Positions 1 to 6,645 of a DNA stretch of 12,049 nucleotides are shown piece by piece (the stretch's first letter is position 1; every line of letters begins with the position of its first letter). The stretch is taken from the NCBI GenBank assembly GCA_040007895.1, contig JBDTUE010000124.1:1-12049 (forward strand). The letters are read 5' to 3'. The notes beneath the pieces were generated by a model, which was not told where the DNA came from, did not search any database, and saw only the letters and a program-made list of their open reading frames with translations. A program made the translations under genes and the position numbers. This DNA comes from JADJLQ01 sp040007895. Its GTDB lineage: Bacteria; Bacteroidota; Bacteroidia; Chitinophagales; Saprospiraceae.

Positions 1-63
1 CTTTCACATTAATAACCAAATCGATTTTTTTAACCATATTTGCGAGTCGCTTTAAAAGAAAAT

Positions 64-1287
64 ATGCGAATACTTCAACTTTGTAAGAAATTTCCGTATC
101 CTTTAAAAGATGGCGAATCCATTGCCGTCACACACTTGAGCAAAGCCTTTCAACAATTGGGCTGTGAGCTTACTTTGCTCTCAATGAATACGAATAAGCA
201 CCATTTTGATCTTGATAACCTGCCAAAAGACTATTCTTATTTTAAAGAGATTTTTTCGGTAGATGTGGACACGTCTATTAACAACTGGGATGCTGTAGTC
301 AACTTGCTAAAAGGTCAATCCTATCATGTTGCCCGGTTTATTTCTGATGAGTTCAATGATAAACTGATCGAAATACTCTCCAAAAATCAATTTGATGTTG
401 TGCAGCTGGAGACTCTCTACCTTGCTCCCTACATCAGCACCATAGAGAAATATTCAGATGCGATCATTTCGCTGCGAGCTCATAATATTGAACATGAAAT
501 ATGGGAAAGGATTATTGAACATCATCCGAATAATATCCGGAAATGGTATCTCAAACACCTTACCAAACAGCTTAAAAAATACGAAGTTGATCAGTTTGAA
601 AAGTATGATCTGCTGATAGCATTTACAGATCGGGATTTAGGTAAATTCCGAAAACTGGGTTATCACAATGGGGCTATTACATCGCCAATTGGCATCGAAT
701 TAAAACAATATCAACCCCATATGCAAAGAGATACTCCATTGAGTATCACGTTCATAGGGGCTCTGGATTGGATGCCTAACTCAGAAGCACTAGATTGGTT
801 TTTAAATAAAGTCTGGAAACGAATTCATACACTTCATCCCGAATTTGAACTTCATGTGGCTGGAAGGAATTGTCCTGATTCAATCAAGAATCTTAAAATG
901 CCAAAAGTCATTATTTATGGCGAAGTCGAAAACTCCAATCATTTTATAAATAATCATCCGGTGATGGTCGTGCCATTACTTTCCGGAAGCGGTATGCGGG
1001 TGAAAATACTCGAGGGAATGGCGCTTGGTAAAGTAATTATCACTACATCCCTGGGACTTGAAGGAATACCAGCTACTCATAAGGACAATATACTAATTGC
1101 GGACACTCCTGAAGAATTCATTGAATGTCTCAATTTTATTCACCAGCATCCTGAAGAAAGACTGCGACTCGGAAATAATGCAGTTCAGTTTGTTTCAGAA
1201 CGCTATGATACTTTTAAAGTAGCTGCCGGGCTGCTTCATAAATATCAGTCGCTGATAGAATCCGGATATACCAAACAAACCGCATAG
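64..1287 (+). CDS. GT4-type glycosyltransferase, first of a tandem pair
   Basis: This is a predicted cytosolic or membrane-peripheral glycosyltransferase that would move a sugar from a nucleotide donor onto a growing surface polysaccharide; donor and acceptor cannot be told from sequence. The N-terminal acceptor half opens with ILQLCKKFPYPLKDGE, the signature start of the TIGR03087-like GT4 group. The C-terminal donor half holds FIGALDWMPN, then VPLLSGSGMRVKILEGMALG, where Glu317 fits the conserved donor-binding glutamate of GT-B enzymes. The open frame extends to a TTG at 40, but the ATG at 64 puts the protein at 407 residues and places the beta-strand MRILQLC directly at the start, as in relatives, so I chose it. 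There is no strong Shine-Dalgarno sequence. The next gene starts 8 nt downstream and has the same fold, suggesting one operon. Family is confident; exact activity is not. Confidence 0.85.
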   Translation: MRILQLCKKFPYPLKDGESIAVTHLSKAFQQLGCELTLLSMNTNKHHFDLDNLPKDYSYFKEIFSVDVDTSINNWDAVVNLLKGQSYHVARFISDEFNDKLIEILSKNQFDVVQLETLYLAPYISTIEKYSDAIISLRAHNIEHEIWERIIEHHPNNIRKWYLKHLTKQLKKYEVDQFEKYDLLIAFTDRDLGKFRKLGYHNGAITSPIGIELKQYQPHMQRDTPLSITFIGALDWMPNSEALDWFLNKVWKRIHTLHPEFELHVAGRNCPDSIKNLKMPKVIIYGEVENSNHFINNHPVMVVPLLSGSGMRVKILEGMALGKVIITTSLGLEGIPATHKDNILIADTPEEFIECLNFIHQHPEERLRLGNNAVQFVSERYDTFKVAAGLLHKYQSLIESGYTKQTA

Positions 1288-1295
1288 CTTTTGAT

Positions 1296-2489
1296 GTGAA
1301 ACTGTTTATTATCAGTTCACGATTTCCATATCCCCTGGAAAAGGGCGATAAGCTAAGGCTGTATTACCAGATACAAGAGTTATCCAAATATTTTGAAATC
1401 GTCCTGTGTTGTCTTACTGACCAGGTAGTCAGTGAATTGGGCATGACGAGACTCAGACCATATTGCCGGTCCATTCATGTCTTTAGATTGCACAAATACT
1501 CGGTATTTTTTCAGGTAGTTAAAAATTATTTTAATGGTCTTCCTGCGCAAGTTTCCTATTTCTTAAATCCGGGCATCAAAGAAAAAATCAAAGATTTAAT
1601 CCGGTCCGAATCACCGGATCACATTTATTGTCAACTCATCAGGGCCGCTGAATATGTAAAAGATTATCCATTGCCGAAAACACTCGATTATATGGATTGT
1701 TTTAGTTTGAGCACCTATAAAAGAGCATTAAATACCTCTGTTTGGACCCGGTGGTTTTGGAATCTTGAATCCAGGTTATTAAAAAAATATGAATTAGCTG
1801 TTTATACCAGTTTTAATCAACACACAATCATTTCTTCTATAGACGCTTCCTACATCAGTGGTGATAACAAGGACATACCTTTTACCTTAGTCTCAAATGG
1901 TCTTGATCAGCGATTTTTAAAGGACGCTAATGCCACCAGGGATATTGATATTTTATTCTTCGGGAATCTCAGCTATTTCTCCAATATTAATGCCGTTGAA
2001 TTCCTTATTAAAGAAATACTGCCGGCTTTAAAGAGGAGGAATAAAACGTTGCGTATTATGATCGCCGGAGCTCAACCTGAAAAATCACTTATAAAACTGA
2101 TTGGATATCATCCGGACTCTGTTACACTCCAGGCAAATGTAATAGATGCTAAAGTGATTTATAAAAGGGCCAAAATATTTGTTGCTCCGATCACCTTGGG
2201 TACCGGACAGCAAAACAAAGTTTTGGAGGCAATAGCAAGTGGTTGTGAAGTAGTGTGCAGCGAAGATGTCAGCGCCGGACTACCCGGATTGATCAATTAT
2301 ATTTCTTTAGCCAGCTCGCCAGATGAATATGCTGAACTCATTATAAAAAAATGGGATTCCTTTGACCAAAACAGGACGCTTAGGAACAAGGCTAAAGATT
2401 TCGTCAAAGAAAATTTTAGTTGGGAGAAAAATACCGCCCCACTGGTCGAATTAATTAAAACCACAAAACTTCACTTAGGCCCAATCTAA
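1296..2489 (+). CDS. GT4-type glycosyltransferase, second of a tandem pair
   Basis: This 397-residue protein is a second predicted GT-B fold sugar transferase. It starts with LFIISSRFPYPLEKGDKLR, closely matching the opening of the preceding gene and of the TIGR03087-like group often found in exopolysaccharide loci. The donor half contains DILFFGNLSYFSNINAVEF and then APITLGTGQQNKVLEAIASG, in which Glu311 occupies the usual donor-sugar-binding position. The start is GTG: the only nearby ATG (1294) is out of frame and followed at once by a stop, and the GTG gives the expected N-terminal beta-strand. It lies 8 nt after the first glycosyltransferase and is very probably co-transcribed with it. 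The two proteins are clearly diverged, so they probably add different sugars. No transmembrane segment is evident. Confidence 0.84.
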   Translation: MKLFIISSRFPYPLEKGDKLRLYYQIQELSKYFEIVLCCLTDQVVSELGMTRLRPYCRSIHVFRLHKYSVFFQVVKNYFNGLPAQVSYFLNPGIKEKIKDLIRSESPDHIYCQLIRAAEYVKDYPLPKTLDYMDCFSLSTYKRALNTSVWTRWFWNLESRLLKKYELAVYTSFNQHTIISSIDASYISGDNKDIPFTLVSNGLDQRFLKDANATRDIDILFFGNLSYFSNINAVEFLIKEILPALKRRNKTLRIMIAGAQPEKSLIKLIGYHPDSVTLQANVIDAKVIYKRAKIFVAPITLGTGQQNKVLEAIASGCEVVCSEDVSAGLPGLINYISLASSPDEYAELIIKKWDSFDQNRTLRNKAKDFVKENFSWEKNTAPLVELIKTTKLHLGPI

Positions 2490-2566
2490 ATAACCTCCTC
2501 CACAACAATTAACGCCGGGGTTTGTTTTTTTAGGACACCTATTTTAATCATTACCTTTACTACCCA

Positions 2567-3688
2567 ATGGATCCAAATACAAATACGCTTCATACTATTG
2601 ACGAAGCGCTTGAGGATATAAGACAGGGAAAAGTGTTGATCGTCGTAGATAATGAAGATCGTGAAAATGAAGGTGATTTCATCTGTGCTGCCGAATGCGT
2701 GACTCCGGAAATTATCAATTTTATGGCTACTCACGGCCGAGGACTTATCTGTGCTCCCATAGACGAACAAAGAGCTGATGAGCTTGATCTCCCGCTTATG
2801 GTGTCTTCGAATACAGCTTTTCATGAAACAGCTTTCACTGTTTCCGTAGATCTGATAGGACAGGGATGTACGACAGGAATCTCTGCGCATGACAGAGCTA
2901 GATGTATAAAAGCATTAACCTCATCTTCTACTAAGGCCAGTGATTTCGCCAGACCCGGACATATATTCCCATTGAGATCCAAATCAGGTGGTGTTTTACG
3001 GAGGAACGGGCATACAGAAGCGTCTGTGGATTTAGCTAAACTGGCAGGACTTTATCCAGCAGGTGTATTAGTAGAAATATTAAACGCAGATGGATCAATG
3101 GCCAGATTACCTGAGCTCATTGAGTTGGCTAAATTACACAAGCTAAAAATTATCTCTATTCAGGATCTGGTATCTCACCGGTTAAAGAAAGAACGATTGG
3201 TCGAGCGTTGTTTTGAAAAAGAGATGATTACCCCCAGAGGTACTTTCAAGACTATTGTATACAGACAAAATAATGGAGACGAACACCTGGCCATTGTAAA
3301 AGGCAGTTTTGAAGCAGATGACATCGTGCCCGTCAAAGTACATTCAAACTCAGAATCAGGTGATATATACAGCATATTGTTTAATGGATATGCACGGACT
3401 ATAGACAAGACATTGGAATATATCGAACATGCTGGTAAAGGAGTCTTCCTCAATTTATTCCATGATGAAAAAAAACTAACCTTGCTGGAAGCGCTCAAAA
3501 GACAACCTGTGGATTACAATTCTTTTGATCCGAATGTGCAACAACGGGATTATGGAATCGGAGCACAAATACTCAAAGACCTGGGGATTCATAAAATAAA
3601 TTTAATTACAGCTCAACCCAGGAAACGAATTGGATTGATAGCTTTTGATCTTGAGATTGTAGATCACGTGGACCCGAATAATTTATAA
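2567..3688 (+). CDS. ribBA: RibBA-type riboflavin protein: DHBP synthase with degenerate GTP cyclohydrolase II domain
   Basis: The N-terminal half (about residues 8-207) is 3,4-dihydroxy-2-butanone 4-phosphate synthase, which turns ribulose 5-phosphate into the four-carbon precursor of riboflavin. Its catalytic motifs are intact: DNEDRENEGDF (28-38), CTTGISAHDR (101-110), GHIFPL (131-136) and RNGHTEA (146-152). The C-terminal half (about 212-370) aligns with GTP cyclohydrolase II through VKVHS, QRDYGIGAQILKDLG and QPRK, but it is altered. The three zinc cysteines expected after VHSE..TGD and in RCDCG are absent, and the RQEGRGIGL-like stretch reads FHDEKKLTLL. It should therefore not open GTP, so a separate GTP cyclohydrolase II gene is expected elsewhere. 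I recall similar cysteine-less C-terminal domains in other Bacteroidota RibBA proteins, and RibBX in Proteobacteria is a comparable case. The ATG at 2567 matches the usual start. No room exists upstream for an FMN riboswitch. Confidence 0.9.
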   Translation: MDPNTNTLHTIDEALEDIRQGKVLIVVDNEDRENEGDFICAAECVTPEIINFMATHGRGLICAPIDEQRADELDLPLMVSSNTAFHETAFTVSVDLIGQGCTTGISAHDRARCIKALTSSSTKASDFARPGHIFPLRSKSGGVLRRNGHTEASVDLAKLAGLYPAGVLVEILNADGSMARLPELIELAKLHKLKIISIQDLVSHRLKKERLVERCFEKEMITPRGTFKTIVYRQNNGDEHLAIVKGSFEADDIVPVKVHSNSESGDIYSILFNGYARTIDKTLEYIEHAGKGVFLNLFHDEKKLTLLEALKRQPVDYNSFDPNVQQRDYGIGAQILKDLGIHKINLITAQPRKRIGLIAFDLEIVDHVDPNNL

Positions 3689-3730
3689 TAGAATCCATAT
3701 TCCTTACTCGATTCATGTACGGAAACTTTC

Positions 3731-3751
3731 ACTCAATCGAATTGAGTTTTT
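3731..3751 (+). terminator. Weak intrinsic terminator after ribBA
   Basis: A perfect 7-bp stem (ACTCAAT at 3731-3737 and ATTGAGT at 3741-3747) with a 3-nt CGA loop runs into five T residues (3747-3751). It lies 43 nt after the ribBA stop codon and before the next gene. The stem is AT-rich, so it would be a weak terminator, and the assignment is based on shape and position only. Confidence 0.45.
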
Positions 3752-3836
3752 CAATTCCTGAGGTTCCGGATTATTCAGAATTTATGACATAGCTATTTTT
3801 TCTGATTACATTCATAGTGATTTAATTTATGCACTG

Positions 3837-4675
3837 ATGAATGAATCATCCTTAGATTATGGAAGTAACCGATTTAACTCTATACCAGTTCATGAGGCTA
3901 TTGGGTATGGACTATTGATTGTTTTGGCTGGGACTATTCCGAGAAATATCTTATTCGCAGCTAATCTTCGTTATTTTCCGGAAATACCCTGGGCGATAAT
4001 TCATGATTACAATCTATATATTGTTTTTTTGGAATTATTTAAAAGGATCATGTGCCTTCCCCGACAACATTACAACGACGATTTTTACTTAGAGCGCACC
4101 GTATCTCAAAAAAAGAATGGCTTTGGTTCATTTTAGCGGGGGTCTTAAGGATCATCGCATTGATACTTGCATTACAAATAGTTAATAAACTGATCGTATT
4201 ACCAACTCAGAAACTTCCTGATCTTAGTCAAGTGCCAAATTGTACAGTGATAGCTTTATTATTTATATCTGCACCGGTTGCAGGAATTATAGAAGAAGCT
4301 GCTTTCAGAGGTTATATGCAAGGTCCAATAGAACGGAGATGGGGTCTTGCCGTATCTATTCTCATTACAGGTACTTTGTTTGCATTAGTTCATCTTGATT
4401 TTCGAATAGTTCTATGGCCATATTATATTGCTGTATCTGCCATTTACGGGACAGTAACCTTTTTGACTAAATCCATTTTACCGTCAATAGTATTACACAC
4501 TTTAGGAAATCTTTATTCCAATTTTGATCTATGGTATTCCGGTCACTCAGAATGGCAAACCTCTTCCGGGATCATATACTCATATGGCAATCCAATGGTG
4601 AAACCGGATTTTACTACACTCGCTTTTTATTTATCCTTTTTTCTGTTCTATCGATCCTTGTTTTCAAAAAATTAG
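3837..4675 (+). pseudogene. CPBP-family intramembrane metalloprotease, broken by two +1 frameshifts
   Basis: The product would be a multi-pass membrane protease of the CPBP (CAAX protease/bacteriocin-processing, ABI) family. The first frame starts at ATG 3837 and encodes a hydrophobic segment followed by ANLRYFPEIPWA. The reading frame is then lost. Skipping one T in the T7 run at 4024-4030 continues as IVFWNYLKGS in the next frame. Skipping one more base within the CCTTCCCC stretch (about 4054-4061) continues as PSPTTLQRRFLLRA. Together these recreate the family's usual PWA...FW.YL.G...P.T..RR..LRA region. The last frame (open from GTG 4052) carries all three catalytic motifs: EEAAFRGY, FALVHLD and HTLGN. 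Repaired length is about 278 residues. Either the gene is decayed or the reads carry homopolymer errors; a protein from the GTG at 4052 (207 residues) would lack the N-terminal helices. Substrate is unknown. Confidence 0.8.
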
Positions 4676-4705
4676 CACATGTTACTGCGATGAAAACTTA
4701 AGTTT

Positions 4706-5050
4706 TTATTCAGCCTTGTCCTGGCATTCCTTTGACCAGGATCCCTTACCCATCCCCATCATCCATTGTTTCTTTTCATCTTCATTCATATTTTTCCATC
4801 GATCCCGCATATGGCCTCTTCGATGCATCATCCCACCAGGACCACCCATTCTTGATCCAATATTTCCTGTAAGGATTCTCATTAATAATAGTAGTCCAAA
4901 GGATTGTATGAAATTGATAGATTTAAAACCGATCACTTGAACCACAATATTATTCCAAAGGATCATTACGATGAAGGTCATGATGGCAAACATAATCGTC
5001 TTGAATAAGAACATTCGAGCTACCCAATTTTTAAAATTTTTCCTCATCAC
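4706..5050 (-). CDS. Small Met-rich membrane protein downstream of an ECF sigma factor
   Basis: I do not recognise a named family. The 114-residue protein has two predicted membrane helices (about residues 17-39 and 44-61) and then a soluble tail rich in glycine, methionine and basic residues (RMGGPGGMMHRRGHM, 67-81). The tail continues with DRWKNMNEDEKKQW (83-96) and MMGMGKG. The RWKNMNEDEKK stretch closely resembles RFHNMTEEEKK in the small protein encoded at 6048-6368, so the two are probably related. The start codon is 7 nt after the sigma-factor stop codon, which implies co-transcription. That position is where Bacteroidota often keep an anti-sigma factor or direct sigma target, but no zinc-finger anti-sigma motif is present. 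Methionine and histidine richness could bind a soft metal such as copper; this is inference. Translation could start at either of the first two methionines. Confidence 0.72.
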   Translation of the reverse strand: MMRKNFKNWVARMFLFKTIMFAIMTFIVMILWNNIVVQVIGFKSINFIQSFGLLLLMRILTGNIGSRMGGPGGMMHRRGHMRDRWKNMNEDEKKQWMMGMGKGSWSKECQDKAE

Positions 5051-5057
5051 CGTTATA

Positions 5058-5639
5058 TTAATGATTGAACAAGTTATTAAATTCTATTCTCAGTCTTTTT
5101 ACCGCATAACTTTTACGTGCCAGTAAAGTATTGATAGAAACTCCCGTTTTTTCTGACATCTCTCTAAAACTCACATCATTCAATTCATTTTCAATAAATA
5201 CTTCCCGTTGTTCATCCGGTAGCTTTAATAGAAATTGCTGCAATATTTCCCAAAACTCTTTACTCTCCAGGATTTCTGATGGGAGACTGTCTTCAGCCCA
5301 TTGATGAAATGAAACATCCTCTACAGCACCATCCTCCCCTATTTCCTCTTCAGAATTTTTACTAGCAATATCCGTAAAGGGAATCGTTTTTTTCTTTTTA
5401 TAAAAATTGATGACTCTGTTATTGGCTGCAGTAAAAAGCCAGGCTCCGATCTTTTCTATATCATCTACTTCGTCTTGACGGGAGAGTTGATACCATACGT
5501 CCTGGGAAATATCTTCCGCCTCCTCCCAGTCACTAATTCTGGATCGTACAAATCGCAACAAGCGGTTTCCGTATTCTGAAAACCATTTGGAAATTTTGAT
5601 TTCTTTTCGTTCTTGCTGACTCATAGCGAAAGCTGTCAT
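5058..5639 (-). CDS. ECF-type RNA polymerase sigma factor
   Basis: This 193-residue protein is a sigma-70 family regulator of the extracytoplasmic-function class, which redirects RNA polymerase to a small set of promoters in response to an envelope or chemical signal. Region 2 spans about residues 18-83, with AEDISQDVWYQL (41-52) and GAWLFTAANNRVINFYKKKK (65-84) matching the core-binding and -10 recognition helices. Region 4 spans about 131-187: FLLKLPDEQREVF leads into the helix-turn-helix NDVSFREMSEKTGVSINTLLA, ending in KRLR. The linker between them (85-130) is unusually long and acidic. The ATG at 5639 is preceded by AGGAAG; a second in-frame ATG five codons later is a possible alternative start. 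A 9-bp inverted repeat lies about 35-60 nt upstream. The next gene begins 7 nt downstream and encodes a small membrane protein that may sense the signal or be a target. Confidence 0.9.
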   Translation of the reverse strand: MTAFAMSQQERKEIKISKWFSEYGNRLLRFVRSRISDWEEAEDISQDVWYQLSRQDEVDDIEKIGAWLFTAANNRVINFYKKKKTIPFTDIASKNSEEEIGEDGAVEDVSFHQWAEDSLPSEILESKEFWEILQQFLLKLPDEQREVFIENELNDVSFREMSEKTGVSINTLLARKSYAVKRLRIEFNNLFNH

Positions 5640-5673
5640 CTTCCTGCGTTATTTAATTGTAAGTATTCCTGAA

Positions 5674-5699
5674 AAATTCAATGATTTTTAATTGAATTT
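5674..5699. promoter_or_regulatory. Inverted repeat upstream of the sigma factor gene (possible operator)
   Basis: AAATTCAAT (5674-5682) and ATTGAATTT (5691-5699) form a perfect 9-bp inverted repeat with an 8-bp spacer. It lies 35-60 nt upstream of the sigma-factor start, where a dimeric regulator could bind. It is AT-rich, so chance cannot be excluded. The internal 10-mer TGATTTTTAA (5682-5691) recurs at 6373-6382, just upstream of the other small-protein gene pair. Confidence 0.35.
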
Positions 5700-5708
5700 C
5701 CATAAGAT

Positions 5709-5759
5709 ACTTCTGAAAAAAGAATAAGCAGATGTCGACTAAAAAAATACAACATCTGC
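5709..5759 (-). terminator. Candidate terminator of the two-gene minus-strand unit
   Basis: GCAGATGT (5728-5735) pairs perfectly with ACATCTGC (5752-5759) around a 16-nt loop. Read on the minus strand, the stem is followed by CTTATTCTTTTTTC, a T-rich tract (5727 down to about 5714). It sits about 30-60 nt after the stop of the gene at 5790-6023 and before the sigma-factor gene, so it would separate the two transcription units. The loop is long for an intrinsic terminator, so this is tentative. Confidence 0.45.
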
Positions 5760-5789
5760 CTTCTTAAAAAAGTTGTGAGTCTTTTCTTA

Positions 5790-6023
5790 TTAGTTTGTTT
5801 TTGGAGAATCTATTTCTGTTTTATCCTGACTCTCCCTCCGGTGTTTGTCCCATATTGCGTTACCCTCTTTCCTGCATTCATGATGTTTATGCCATCCATA
5901 CTGCCTGTGATTGTGGTAAAAGCCGGACCTTGAATAATGCCTGGGGCCAATAAAAAACATCAATGATGAATATGTAATGGCAGTGGCGAGCAAACCGACA
6001 ATAAGGTTATTTTTTCTTTCCAT
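5790..6023 (-). CDS. Small His-rich single-pass membrane protein
   Basis: No known family was recognised. The 77-residue product has a short basic N-terminus (MERKNN), one hydrophobic segment (about residues 7-25) and a polar tail rich in histidine and aromatic residues. Seven histidines fall between positions 29 and 61, with the local run WHKHHEC at 44-50. Such a tail could bind a transition metal, but no established metal motif is seen. The gene follows the membrane protein gene at 6048-6368 by 24 nt and is probably co-transcribed with it. It ends about 150 nt before the sigma-factor gene on the same strand. The coding assignment rests on the uninterrupted frame, the plausible topology and the operon-like spacing, so the existence of the protein is likely but its role is unknown. 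Confidence 0.62.
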   Translation of the reverse strand: MERKNNLIVGLLATAITYSSLMFFIGPRHYSRSGFYHNHRQYGWHKHHECRKEGNAIWDKHRRESQDKTEIDSPKTN

Positions 6024-6047
6024 CTCGTTAAGTGTTTAGAAATGAAG

Positions 6048-6368
6048 TTATTTATTAATAGGCTTTACAAACCCCTCTTCATCAGTTTCTGACCGACGCC
6101 GATTACATCTATGATGTTTCATTTTGGAAAAGAATTCTTTTTTTTCTTCTTCGGTCATATTATGAAACCGCTGTCTCATACTACCGCCTTCACCACAGCG
6201 ATATCCTGCCCCATATGCCCTTTTGAATCTCCGGCCTATAAACATTCGAAACATCATCCCGAAAAGGAAAATAAAGATGATCGACTTTAATATAAAAAAT
6301 GGAAAGGCAAATAATATCCATCCTGCGAAAACTCCCATTCCGGCTGCCTTAAAAATTGGATTGATCAT
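6048..6368 (-). CDS. Small membrane protein with a charged NMTEEEKK tail
   Basis: This 106-residue protein is not one I can name. A hydrophobic N-terminal region (about residues 8-44, interrupted by Lys28) would form two short membrane helices or one long hairpin. A basic stretch, GRRFKRAYGAGYRCGEGG (45-62), follows, then SMRQRFHNMTEEEKKEFFSKM (63-83) and HHRCNRRR. The RFHNMTEEEKK segment parallels RWKNMNEDEKK in the protein encoded at 4706-5050, which also places it after two helices, so the two look like distant paralogues. It is the first gene of a probable two-gene minus-strand unit and lies next to an ECF sigma factor, which suggests a role in the same envelope or metal response. The similarity in layout to Spy/CpxP or heavy-metal-sensor tails is only superficial: the LTxxQ motif of those families is absent. 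Confidence 0.68.
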   Translation of the reverse strand: MINPIFKAAGMGVFAGWILFAFPFFILKSIIFIFLFGMMFRMFIGRRFKRAYGAGYRCGEGGSMRQRFHNMTEEEKKEFFSKMKHHRCNRRRSETDEEGFVKPINK

Positions 6369-6645
6369 AATTTGATTTTTAAAATTGTTAGATATAGAAG
6401 CATGACAATTGAGAAAGAGATTTATTGTAGGTAGATCTAAAAATTATTTCGCCGGTAGGACTTTGGAGGCCTGAAAGGGCTCAGATCACCCAATGACGAT
6501 TCTCAAATTTTTTATTTCTACCACTATAATATTAGCCTTAGTCCGGAGAAAATTGCTCTATATCGATTATCTTGTGAGAAGTGGAATTAAGGGGCTTAAT
6601 ATTGAGTTTGAATTGATATAATCGTTTCTAAATCATTGCTTCATC
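6369..6645. other. Divergent intergenic region between the small-protein unit and the EI24-like gene
   Basis: No gene was found in these 277 bases. Promoters for both flanking genes should lie here, but I could not identify a convincing TTG/TAnnTTTG pair. TATAAT occurs at 6617-6622, about 24 nt before the + strand start, without a clear upstream partner. A locally GC-richer patch (about 6450-6500) includes a 4-bp stem with a GAAA loop (GCCT-GAAA-GGGC, 6469-6480), which is too short to call an RNA. The 10-mer TGATTTTTAA at 6373-6382 also occurs upstream of the sigma-factor gene. Confidence 0.4.

Noticed and set aside
2490..2566. FMN riboswitch upstream of ribBA
   Set aside because: The gap is only 77 nt, and none of the conserved RFN-element segments could be seen.
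2486..2890. Open minus-strand frame of 134 codons antisense to the start of ribBA
   Set aside because: It overlaps a strongly conserved coding region, its translation has no recognisable domain, and it is explained as a shadow of ribBA codon use.
3175..3498. Open minus-strand frame antisense to the middle of ribBA
   Set aside because: Serine-rich, low-complexity translation opposite a conserved gene, with no start signal of its own.
4020..4065. Programmed ribosomal frameshifting in the protease gene
   Set aside because: Two separate +1 events within about 30 bp, with no recognisable stimulatory structure, would be needed; decay or sequencing error is simpler.
3837..4136. Stand-alone 99-residue protein
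   Set aside because: Its first 60 or so residues are the missing N-terminus of the CPBP protease, and the tail after the T7 run is out-of-frame sequence, so it belongs to the broken gene.
4693..4706. Palindrome AAAACTTAAGTTTT between convergent genes as a bidirectional terminator
   Set aside because: Folding leaves only about 5 AT-rich pairs, too weak to call a terminator with confidence.
4716..4940. Plus-strand frame antisense to the small Met-rich membrane protein
   Set aside because: Pro/Ser/Phe-rich shadow frame; the minus-strand reading has membrane helices, a tail motif shared with another gene and operon spacing.
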